DNA of 64,000 nt, taken from contig NZ_AWFG01000019.1 of assembly GCF_000682695.1 (NCBI RefSeq), positions 231,568 through 295,567 of the forward strand. The letters run 5' to 3'. The position numbers were made by a program, and so were the translations under genes. Below the pieces are notes generated by a model, which saw only the letters and a list, made by a program, of their open reading frames with translations, was not told the origin of the DNA and searched no databases. This stretch comes from Hyphomonas chukchiensis. Its GTDB lineage: Bacteria > Pseudomonadota > Alphaproteobacteria > Caulobacterales > Hyphomonadaceae. Below are positions 1 to 8,963 of this stretch, piece after piece; the stretch's first letter is position 1; each line of letters begins with the position of its first letter.

Positions 1-404
1 CCATCGACCAGCCGGACGCGCCGGAGCCGCAATATTATATCGGCGTGATCATGCGGCAGCAGAACCGGCCGGACGATGCGGCGCGGGCCTTCCAGTCGGC
101 GCTGCGGCGCGACGGCACCTATGTGCCGGCGCTGATCGGCCTCGCCGATGTGCTGGTGGAACTGGATGGCGGCGGCGTCAGCAAGGATGCGGCGCGGCTT
201 TATGCGCGGGCCTACGAGCTGGACCCGACCGAAGTGCGGGCCGGCATGTGGGCGGCCATGGGCGCGGCACAGGCGGGCGATCAGGACAAGGCCGCGGAGA
301 TGATGCGCGCCGTGTTTGCCAACCTGCCGGAGGATGACCCGCGCCGGGAACGCTTTGCACCGATGCTGGATGCGATTGGCCGGGAGGCCCCTGCGGAGGA
401 GTAG
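1..404 (+). CDS. ccmI: CcmI, cytochrome c biogenesis TPR protein (C-terminal part)
   Basis: The reading frame enters from the left edge and ends at the TAG at 402-404, so only about 134 C-terminal residues are visible. The segment reads as TPR helices (QPDAPEPQYYIGVIM, then RPDDAARAFQSALRRD), followed by a TPR-like stretch and an acidic tail. CcmI binds apocytochrome c in the periplasm and passes it to the CcmF/CcmH heme lyase. Identification rests on the CcmI-typical Pro-Glu-Pro/Tyr-Tyr TPR entry and on ccmE, ccmF and ccmH directly downstream, the classic alphaproteobacterial cycHJKL order. The N-terminal membrane part lies outside the window. Confidence 0.85.
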   Translation, partial: IDQPDAPEPQYYIGVIMRQQNRPDDAARAFQSALRRDGTYVPALIGLADVLVELDGGGVSKDAARLYARAYELDPTEVRAGMWAAMGAAQAGDQDKAAEMMRAVFANLPEDDPRRERFAPMLDAIGREAPAEE

Positions 405-430
405 GCCCTAGCCTTGCTGTATCTGCCGCA

Positions 431-459
431 CTGTCAAATCGGGCGGTTCCCAGTATAGA
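431..459 (+). promoter_or_regulatory. Candidate ccmE promoter giving a leaderless mRNA
   Basis: CTGTCA at 431-436, a 17-base spacer and TATAGA at 454-459 fit a housekeeping promoter. The -10 box ends 8 bases before ATG 468, so transcription would start at or next to the start codon. No Shine-Dalgarno sequence precedes either ATG 459 or 468. This is inferred from spacing only. Confidence 0.35.
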
Positions 460-467
460 TGGCCGTC

Positions 468-908
468 ATGAGAGCCCGGACCCGCAGATTGTGGACATTT
501 GGTGTGGCGGCTGCCCTGTTGCTGGCGGCGGCGGCGCTTGCATTCTTTGCCCTGCGGCAGAATGCGAACCTGTTTTACACGCCCGAAGTGCTGGCCGAAA
601 AAGGCCTGCCTGCGCCCGGCAAGGACGTGAAAGTGGGCGGCTGGGTCGAGCCCGGCTCGCTGACCTATCCCGGCGATGGCAGCGAGATGGTGTTCACCAT
701 TATCGACAATAGCCCCGAAACGATCACCGTGAGCTTTACCGGCATTGCGCCGGACCTGTTCCGCGAGGGTCAGGGCGTTGTGGCGATCGGCTCGTTTGAT
801 GCGGCGGGCCTCTTCACCGCGCGCCAGTTGCTGGCCAAGCATGACGAGAATTACCAGCCGCGCGAGCTGCGCCCGCTGGGCGCTGGCCCGGACCAGAACG
901 CCAGCTAG
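468..908 (+). CDS. ccmE: CcmE heme chaperone
   Basis: CcmE carries heme covalently in the periplasm and delivers it to the CcmFH lyase. The 146-residue protein has a basic N-terminus, one membrane anchor (about residues 8-28) and a beta-barrel domain. The heme-binding motif HDENY gives His125 and Tyr129, the HxxxY pair of the family. I chose ATG 468 because MRARTRRLW resembles family N-termini and a candidate -10 box overlaps the alternative ATG at 459; neither has a ribosome-binding site. The stop codon abuts the ATG of ccmF, so the two are translationally linked. Confidence 0.92.
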   Translation: MRARTRRLWTFGVAAALLLAAAALAFFALRQNANLFYTPEVLAEKGLPAPGKDVKVGGWVEPGSLTYPGDGSEMVFTIIDNSPETITVSFTGIAPDLFREGQGVVAIGSFDAAGLFTARQLLAKHDENYQPRELRPLGAGPDQNAS

Positions 909-2798
909 ATGATCGAGCTTGGCCACCTTGCCGCGTTCCTGGCGCTGGCCGCTTCGCTGGCGCAGGGCGTGCTGGGCCTGATGGGCGCACGCGCGCTGGC
1001 CGGACGCGCGGCGCTGGTGGCGTTTGGCGTGATGTCGCTGTCCTTCCTGACGCTGGTTGTGGCCTTTGCGCGGTCGGACTTCTCGCTGGCGCTGGTGGCG
1101 AACAATTCCCACACGCTGAAGCCGATGCTCTACAAGATCGCCGGCACATGGGGAAACCATGAGGGCTCGATGGCGCTCTGGTGCCTCGTGACGCTGGGCT
1201 TTGGCGGGGCGGGCGCGCTGTGGATGCGCACGGGGCGCGACGTGTTCGAGGCGCGGACGCTAGGCGTGCAGGGCTGGCTGGCGACGGGCGCGCTGTCGTA
1301 CCTCCTCTTTGCCTCCTCACCCTATTTGCGGCTGGACCCGGCGCCGCTGCAGGGGGCGGGGCTGAACCCGATCCTTCAGGACCCGGCGCTCGCCTTCCAT
1401 CCGCCCATGCTTTACCTCGGCTATGTCGGCTTTTCGTTTGTCTTCGCACTGGCGGCGGCGGGCCTCATGGAGGCGCGGATTGACCGCGTGTGGGCCAGGG
1501 AGGCGCGGCGCTGGGCGCTGGCAGCCTTCGTGCCGCTGACTATCGGCATCGCGCTCGGCTCCTACTGGGCCTATTACGAGCTTGGCTGGGGCGGCTGGTG
1601 GTTCTGGGACCCGGTGGAAAATGCCTCGCTGATGCCGTGGCTGATCGGTGCGGCGCTGCTGCACTCGGTGGCGGTGACGGAGAAGCGCGGGAATTTTGCG
1701 GCCTGGACGGCGCTGCTGGCGGTGCTGGCCTTCCTGTTCTCGGTGATGGGGGCGTTCCTTGTGCGCTCCGGCGTGCTGACCTCCGTGCATGCATTCGCGG
1801 TGGACCCGAAGCGGGGCATGGTGCTGCTGACCGGGCTGGTGGTTTACGGCACGTTTGCGCTCGGCCTGTTTGCGCTGCGGGCGCCGAAGCTGGAAGGTGG
1901 CAAGCCGTGGCAAATGCTGAGCCGCGAGGGCGCGCTGGCGGTGAACAATGTGGTGCTTGTGGTGGCGGCTTTGACCGTTCTGCTGGGCACGCTGTTCCCG
2001 CTGATGGCCGAAGCGGCGGGCCGCACGATTTCAGTTGGCGAACCCTATTTCCGGCTGACCTTCGTGCCGATGCTGGCCGCGTTGCTGGCGATCCTGCCGG
2101 TGGTTCAGGTGTGGAGCTGGGGCAAGGCTGACCTCTCGATGCTGTGGAAATGGGCGGCGGGCGGTGTGGCGCTTGTGGCTGTGTTCCTGGCGCTGGGTGT
2201 GGGCCTTTGGGACATTCCGCTGGGCGCGGCTTTCGGGCTGGCGCTGGGCGTGTGGCTGCTGTTCGGGTCTGTGGGGGAATTGCGGCGCCGGGCAGTGACC
2301 TGGGGCCGGGTGTTCAGGATGCCGCTGCGCGTGTGGGGCATGACGCTGGCGCATATCGGGCTTGGCGTATTCGTGATCGGCGCGGTTGTGGAAACCACGC
2401 AGCGCTATGAGGCGACGCTGGCCCTGCCGGCGGGCGGCTCGGGCACGGTTGCCGGCTGGAACATCACGCTGAAGGATGTGCACGCGATCGAGGGCCCGAA
2501 CTGGTATGCCGACAAGGCGGACATCACCGCGCGCCGTGGCAGCGCCAAGGCCGAGATGGCGCCGACCAAGCGCTATTATCCCGCGGCGCGCATGCCGACG
2601 ACCGAAACGGCGATCCACAAGACCGGCACGGGTGATCTCTATGTGGCGCTGGGTGACCGGCGCGATGTGGATGGCGAGACGCGCTGGGTGTTCCGGGTCT
2701 ACTTCAATCCGCTGATTGATTTTGTGTATCTTGGTGTTCTGTTGATGGGGCTGGGCGCGTTTTTCAGCCTGCTGCCTGTTCGGAGGAAGCCTGCATGA
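909..2798 (+). CDS. ccmF: CcmF heme lyase subunit
   Basis: This 629-residue polytopic membrane protein is the core of the heme lyase that attaches heme to apocytochrome c. The tryptophan-rich WWD domain is present at about residues 227-240 (WGGWWFWDPVEN), and a large periplasmic loop sits before the last membrane segment near the C-terminus. Length and membrane pattern match the family (about 630-660). ATG 909 follows the ccmE stop with no gap, and the end overlaps ccmH by four bases (ATGA), indicating coupled translation within the ccmI-E-F-H operon. Confidence 0.96.
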   Translation: MIELGHLAAFLALAASLAQGVLGLMGARALAGRAALVAFGVMSLSFLTLVVAFARSDFSLALVANNSHTLKPMLYKIAGTWGNHEGSMALWCLVTLGFGGAGALWMRTGRDVFEARTLGVQGWLATGALSYLLFASSPYLRLDPAPLQGAGLNPILQDPALAFHPPMLYLGYVGFSFVFALAAAGLMEARIDRVWAREARRWALAAFVPLTIGIALGSYWAYYELGWGGWWFWDPVENASLMPWLIGAALLHSVAVTEKRGNFAAWTALLAVLAFLFSVMGAFLVRSGVLTSVHAFAVDPKRGMVLLTGLVVYGTFALGLFALRAPKLEGGKPWQMLSREGALAVNNVVLVVAALTVLLGTLFPLMAEAAGRTISVGEPYFRLTFVPMLAALLAILPVVQVWSWGKADLSMLWKWAAGGVALVAVFLALGVGLWDIPLGAAFGLALGVWLLFGSVGELRRRAVTWGRVFRMPLRVWGMTLAHIGLGVFVIGAVVETTQRYEATLALPAGGSGTVAGWNITLKDVHAIEGPNWYADKADITARRGSAKAEMAPTKRYYPAARMPTTETAIHKTGTGDLYVALGDRRDVDGETRWVFRVYFNPLIDFVYLGVLLMGLGAFFSLLPVRRKPA

Positions 2799-3223
2799 TT
2801 TTGCTGCGTGGCATGTTCCTGAGTATCGCCGCCTGTGCGCTGGCGCTGACGTGCATGGCGCAGGCGCTAGAAGACCCCGCCGAAGAGGCGCGGGCGCAGG
2901 CCTTGATGCGGGAGCTGCGCTGCGTGGCGTGCGAGAACGAGCCGATTTCGCAATCGTCGGCGTCGATTGCCGAGGACATGCGAGCGCGGGTGCGCACGAT
3001 GGTCGGCGAGGGTGCGAGCGACGATGAGGTGCGCGACTGGTTCGAGAGCCGCTATGGCGAGTTCGTGCTGTTCCGGCCGACGGGCAAGGGGCTGAGCGGT
3101 CTGCTTCTCTGGGGCGCGCCGTTTGGCCTGTTGATCGTCGGGGGGCTGATTGCGTTCGGCGTCGCACGGCGGCGGCAAGCGGGCGCAAGCGAAGTCGAGC
3201 CGGTGGCACCGGAAGACGTCTAA
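2795..3223 (+). CDS. ccmH: CcmH cytochrome c maturation thiol-disulfide subunit
   Basis: This 142-residue protein has a signal peptide (about residues 1-23), the family motif LRCVACEN with Cys43 and Cys46, and a C-terminal membrane anchor (about residues 105-125). In the family these cysteines reduce the apocytochrome CxxCH motif before heme attachment by CcmF. It overlaps ccmF by four bases. No ccmG thioredoxin gene lies here, in keeping with alphaproteobacteria where it usually sits with ccmABC. Its stop shares bases with the stop of the convergent prepilin peptidase gene. Confidence 0.93.
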   Translation: MILLRGMFLSIAACALALTCMAQALEDPAEEARAQALMRELRCVACENEPISQSSASIAEDMRARVRTMVGEGASDDEVRDWFESRYGEFVLFRPTGKGLSGLLLWGAPFGLLIVGGLIAFGVARRRQAGASEVEPVAPEDV

Positions 3224-3771
3224 TAAAGCTGCAGAAGCCCCAGATGCGGGCTGGCGAGCCACACAATCCATCCTGCCAGCGCAATGAAGGGCCCGAAGGC
3301 GATGGCCGTGTCGGAGGCCATGGGACGCTTGCCTGCAAGGCCGGCAATCAGCGCGGCCACAAGCCCAGTCATGGACGCCACGAGCAGGACCGGCGCGAGG
3401 CCCGGCCACGCGACCCACATGCCGATGGCGCCCAGAAGCTTGGCATCGCCCCGGCCGAGACCGTCACGTCCGCGCAGGCGTTTGTAGGCAAGCTCCAAAG
3501 CGACCAGTGCGCCATAGCCGAGGGCGGCACCGATGAAATGATGGGGCCACATGTCTGGCCGCGTCAGGGCAACCATGATGACGCCGAAGATGAGGACGGT
3601 GAAGTTCAGGGCATCGGGCAGGCGCAGCGTGACCATGTCCACAGCTGCGAGGGCGATCAGCAGGGCGCCCAGGCTGAGCGACAGTAGGATGGTGCCGGGA
3701 GGCGCCAGCAGCCAGGCGCTGACGACCATCAGCGGCAGGGAAATCGCGACGAGAAAATGGACGGGCTTCAT
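3220..3771 (-). CDS. Prepilin peptidase (A24 family, catalytic domain only)
   Basis: This 183-residue multi-spanning membrane protein carries the two aspartates of type IV prepilin peptidases: Asp45 in AAVDMVTLRLPD and Asp109 in GRGDAK. It lacks the cysteine-rich N-methylation domain of PilD, so it resembles CpaA/TadV or short PilD-like forms that process pilin or pseudopilin leader peptides. ATG 3771 fits the hydrophobic N-terminus; the frame extends upstream only as low-complexity Arg/Pro sequence. No pilus genes are visible nearby, so the substrate is unknown. The stop overlaps that of ccmH on the other strand. Confidence 0.85.
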   Translation of the reverse strand: MKPVHFLVAISLPLMVVSAWLLAPPGTILLSLSLGALLIALAAVDMVTLRLPDALNFTVLIFGVIMVALTRPDMWPHHFIGAALGYGALVALELAYKRLRGRDGLGRGDAKLLGAIGMWVAWPGLAPVLLVASMTGLVAALIAGLAGKRPMASDTAIAFGPFIALAGWIVWLASPHLGLLQLY

Positions 3772-3944
3772 ATTGTGTTTCGAAGGGTTTCCGCGCGATT
3801 GGGTCTGTGTGTCACGAACGGCATGCGGGGCGGGCAAGTCAAGCCTGTGACGCGTGTTTCGGGAGCAGGGCGCGCCCGGCCCGGCCTTGCGCCGGGCGCC
3901 GGACTCCCGCAGTTCTGGTAGCTGCAGACTTTCAGGGAGCTGAC

Positions 3945-5180
3945 ATGGGCCAATCCTATCGCGTCGAATTTCCCGGCTATGACGGCAGCATGCTGGCCGC
4001 ACGGCTGGATGTGCCGGTCTTCACGCCGCACGCCTGGGCGCTGTTTGCGCACTGTTTCACCTGTTCGAAGGACATCTATGCTGCGCGGGAGATTACGGCT
4101 GCGCTGGTGGAGCAGGGGATCGGCGTGCTGCGCTTTGATTTTACCGGGCTCGGCCATTCGGAAGGCGATTTTTCGAATACGAACTTTTCGAGCAATGTGC
4201 AGGATCTGGTCGCGGCGGCCGGTTGGCTGGAGCAGGCGCATGGCGGCCCGCAATTGCTGATCGGGCATTCGCTGGGCGGCGCTGCAGTAGTGGTTGCGGC
4301 GCATGAGATTCCGCAGGTGAAGGCAGTGGCCACGATAGGGGCGCCGTCGGATGCGGCGCATGTGATCCATTCGATCCGCACCTATGTCGAGGAAATCGAG
4401 ACGGAAGGCGGAGCCGAGGTTCAGCTGGACGGACGCCCGTTCCGCCTGAAACGTCAGTTCCTGGAGGATGTGCGCGGGGCGAAGGTGACCGGAGCCGCGG
4501 CGGACCTGAAGCGGCCGCTTCTGGTGCTGCATGCGCCGCTGGACGAAACGGTCGGTATCGAGAATGCGACCGGCCTGTTCGTGGCGGCGCGCCATCCGAA
4601 ATCCTTTATCAGCCTCGACAAGGCGGATCATCTGCTGACCTCCCAGGCGGACGCCAGACGGGCCGGGAAAATGATCGCAGCCTGGGCCGAGCCCTATATT
4701 TACGAGGGCGGCGTGGCGATGCCCGCGCAGGAGACGGGCGGCACGCGCGACGTATTCGTGCGGGAAACAGGGCGCGGAAAGTATGAAAACGCAATTGTGA
4801 TTGGCGATTTTGTGGGGATTGCGGACGAGCCGATTGACGTGGGCGGCGGCGGACGGGGCGCGGACCCGTATGAATACCTGGCCGCCGGGCTGGGCGCCTG
4901 TACCTCGATGACGCTGCGCATGTATGCCGACAGGAAGGGCTGGCCGCTGGACCGTGTGAGCGTATCGATCACCCGTACCAAGGACTATCCGGACGATTGC
5001 GAGCATTGCGAGGAGGGCCGCAAGATTGATGTGTTCCACCGCGCGATCACAATTGAGGGAGCTCTGGACCCGGACCAGCGTGCCCGGATGATGGACATCG
5101 CTGACAAATGCCCGGTCCATCAGACACTTGAGGCCGGTGCGCGGGTGCGAACGGTAGAAAACCCAATGAAATCTACCTAA
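3945..5180 (+). CDS. Bifunctional alpha/beta hydrolase / OsmC family protein
   Basis: A 411-residue natural fusion. Residues about 1-255 are an alpha/beta hydrolase with the nucleophile elbow GHSLGG (Ser109). Residues about 275-405 are an OsmC domain with the paired thiols Cys319 (GACTS) and Cys389 (DKCPVH), the peroxidatic and resolving cysteines of thiol peroxidases of this class. The fusion is a recognised family whose substrate is not established; a role against organic hydroperoxides or lipid peroxides is inferred. A CAGGGAG ribosome-binding site at 3933-3939 supports ATG 3945. A 173-base divergent intergenic region separates it from the prepilin peptidase. Confidence 0.92.
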   Translation: MGQSYRVEFPGYDGSMLAARLDVPVFTPHAWALFAHCFTCSKDIYAAREITAALVEQGIGVLRFDFTGLGHSEGDFSNTNFSSNVQDLVAAAGWLEQAHGGPQLLIGHSLGGAAVVVAAHEIPQVKAVATIGAPSDAAHVIHSIRTYVEEIETEGGAEVQLDGRPFRLKRQFLEDVRGAKVTGAAADLKRPLLVLHAPLDETVGIENATGLFVAARHPKSFISLDKADHLLTSQADARRAGKMIAAWAEPYIYEGGVAMPAQETGGTRDVFVRETGRGKYENAIVIGDFVGIADEPIDVGGGGRGADPYEYLAAGLGACTSMTLRMYADRKGWPLDRVSVSITRTKDYPDDCEHCEEGRKIDVFHRAITIEGALDPDQRARMMDIADKCPVHQTLEAGARVRTVENPMKST

Positions 5181-5268
5181 CTGTCTTTTAATGACCACAT
5201 TGCCCCGGACATGTTTATCTAGGCAGTGTTCGGCTAACCGACACAATTTCAGTGACTTGGAGAGACTA

Positions 5269-6804
<1,536 letters not shown>

Positions 6805-6854
6805 GATAGATGATGCAGGACACCTTGGTGGAGAATACAGCGGTGGGAGACACT

Positions 6855-7526
6855 ATGCGCGTACTGGTCATTGAAGATGATGCCGAGATGGCGAACTTCA
6901 TCGAAAAGGTGCTGCTGGAAGCAGGCCACAGCGTCGACAAGGCGATTGATGGCGAGCGCGGTCTCGAACTGGCCCGCTCGGCCGATTTCGATGCGCTGGT
7001 TGTGGATCGCATGCTGCCCGCCAAGGATGGCCTGACCCTGCTGAAGGAATACCGGGAGGCCGGCGGCACCACGCCGGCCCTCTTCCTCTCGGCGCTGGGC
7101 GATGTCCAGAACCGGGTCCAGGGCCTGAAGGCCGGGGCAGACGACTACCTATCCAAGCCCTTTGCCCCGTCGGAACTGGCTGCGCGTGTCGAAGCCCTTG
7201 GCCGTCGTCAGGCTGGTGAGCCACAGGTCACTGCGCTGAAAGCCGGCGACCTGGAGATGAACCTGCTCAGCCGCAAGGTGACCCGTGCCGGCAAGAAGAT
7301 CGACCTTCAGCCGCGCGAATTCCGCCTGCTGGAATACCTGATGCGCCACGCCGGACAGGTCGTGACCCGCACGATGCTGCTCGAAAAGGTCTGGGACTAT
7401 AATTTCGACCCCCAGACCAACGTGATCGACGTGCACATCTCGCGCCTGCGCGCGAAGATCGACAAGGAGTTCGATGAGCCCCTGTTGCACACCGTTCGCG
7501 GCGCTGGCTATCGTTTGCAGGGCTAG
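6855..7526 (+). CDS. OmpR/PhoB-family response regulator
   Basis: A 223-residue regulator with a receiver domain (residues 1-115; phospho-acceptor Asp51 in LVVDRMLPA, conserved Lys in DYLSKPF) and a C-terminal winged-helix DNA-binding domain (LQPREFRLLEYLMRH to HTVRGAGYRLQG). ATG 6855 is favoured by the GGTGGGAGA upstream and the typical MRVLVIEDD start; an in-frame ATG at 6810 would add 15 residues. It is probably phosphorylated by the kinase encoded 33 bases downstream. Position between degP and glnE matches FeuP of rhizobia, but orthology is inferred from order only. Confidence 0.93.
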   Translation: MRVLVIEDDAEMANFIEKVLLEAGHSVDKAIDGERGLELARSADFDALVVDRMLPAKDGLTLLKEYREAGGTTPALFLSALGDVQNRVQGLKAGADDYLSKPFAPSELAARVEALGRRQAGEPQVTALKAGDLEMNLLSRKVTRAGKKIDLQPREFRLLEYLMRHAGQVVTRTMLLEKVWDYNFDPQTNVIDVHISRLRAKIDKEFDEPLLHTVRGAGYRLQG

Positions 7527-7559
7527 ACGGCCCGCCCACAGACTGGCACGAGGCGAGTC

Positions 7560-8960
7560 ATGAAACTCGGCCTGCCGACCTTCCTGCGGACGACAACGTT
7601 CAAACTGGCGCTGCTTTACAGCGCCATGTTTGCGGCGTTCTCGGCCGCATTGCTGGTCTATCTCTATTATTCGACGGTGTACTATATCCGGAACGAATCC
7701 GACCGGCGGCTCGACCTTGAGTTCGAGCAGCTGGGCAACGCGTATTTTACCGGCGGCATGGAACGGCTGAGCCAGTCCGTTCTGGAACGCATGACGCGCA
7801 CGGGCTCGACCTATTTCTATTATCTAGAAGATTCCTCCGGCCGGAAGATTGCCGGGCATTTCGGGCGCATGCCCGTGGCGCCGCCGGAAGCCGATTCCAA
7901 GACGGTCTATTTCGATTTTGACCAGCCGGAGCCGGATGGCTCTGTCATCGTGCGCTCGGCGGCCGGCAAGTTCGTTCGCCTGCGTGACAATGGCGGGGCG
8001 CTGCTGGTGGCCTTCGATACGGCGCAGCAGACCGCCATTGTGGGGCGCATCCAGCGGGCCATCTTCATTGCGGCGCCCATCGGCCTGTTCCTGTCGCTGC
8101 TGGGCGGCGTGCTGAGTTCGCGTGGCGCGGCGAGCCGGGCGGACGAACTCGCACGCACGGCGGAAGCGGTGATGGGCGGCGAGCTGGGACGGCGCGTGCC
8201 GGTGCGCGGATCAGGCGACGAGTTCGACCGGCTGGGCCAGCGTATCAATGCCATGCTCGACCAGATCGAGAAGCTGGTGGACGCCACCCGCAACACGGGC
8301 AACGCGATCGCGCACGACCTGCGCTCGCCGCTGTCGCGCCTGCGCAACCGGCTGGAAATCGCGCTGTCGCAGCCGCTGTCGCAGGACGCTGCGAATGCGA
8401 CGCTCAGCGAGACGGTTGAGGAAGTCGACCGCGTGCTGGCCACGTTCAACGCCATCCTGCGTCTGGCGCGCCTCGAAGCGGGCGCCGAGGGCGAGCGGGT
8501 GCGCATGGATGTCAGCGAACTGGCCGAAGAGCTGGCGGAACTGTTCGACCCGGCGTGCGAGGAGGCCGAGCTGTCGTTCAAGAGCCAGATCGCGCGGCAC
8601 ATGATGATCCTGGGTGACCGCGACCTGATCGGGCAGGCGCTGGCCAATATGCTCGACAATGCCGTGAAATATACGCCTGCGGGCGGGGCGATCTCGTTCA
8701 CCGTTCAGCGCGGGCCGGACGGGACAATTGACCTGACCGTGGTGGATTCCGGGCCGGGCGTGCCGGAGGCATCGCGGGCGCTTGTCGTGCAGCGCTTCCA
8801 GCGGCTGGATTCGGCGCGGACACAGCCGGGCTCGGGCCTTGGACTGTCGCTGGTCGATTCCGTGGCTGACATGCATGGCGGCCGGTTGATGCTGCAGGAC
8901 GCGGGCGGCCCGCCTGACCGTCCCGGCCTGAAGGCGACGCTGCGTCTGCCGAGGGCCTGA
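7560..8960 (+). CDS. Membrane sensor histidine kinase (HAMP-HisKA-HATPase)
   Basis: This 466-residue kinase has two membrane segments (about 14-38 and 160-182) flanking a periplasmic sensor of about 120 residues. A HAMP linker, a HisKA box with His252 (NAIAHDLRSPLSRL) and an HATPase_c domain with N box (NMLDNAVKYT), G1 (DSGPGVP) and G2 (GSGLGLSL) follow. It is the likely partner of the upstream OmpR-type regulator. Signal unknown; by position it resembles FeuQ-type kinases, which sense periplasmic or osmotic cues, but this is inference. The stop lies 3 bases before glnE. Confidence 0.93.
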   Translation: MKLGLPTFLRTTTFKLALLYSAMFAAFSAALLVYLYYSTVYYIRNESDRRLDLEFEQLGNAYFTGGMERLSQSVLERMTRTGSTYFYYLEDSSGRKIAGHFGRMPVAPPEADSKTVYFDFDQPEPDGSVIVRSAAGKFVRLRDNGGALLVAFDTAQQTAIVGRIQRAIFIAAPIGLFLSLLGGVLSSRGAASRADELARTAEAVMGGELGRRVPVRGSGDEFDRLGQRINAMLDQIEKLVDATRNTGNAIAHDLRSPLSRLRNRLEIALSQPLSQDAANATLSETVEEVDRVLATFNAILRLARLEAGAEGERVRMDVSELAEELAELFDPACEEAELSFKSQIARHMMILGDRDLIGQALANMLDNAVKYTPAGGAISFTVQRGPDGTIDLTVVDSGPGVPEASRALVVQRFQRLDSARTQPGSGLGLSLVDSVADMHGGRLMLQDAGGPPDRPGLKATLRLPRA

Positions 8961-8963
8961 TCC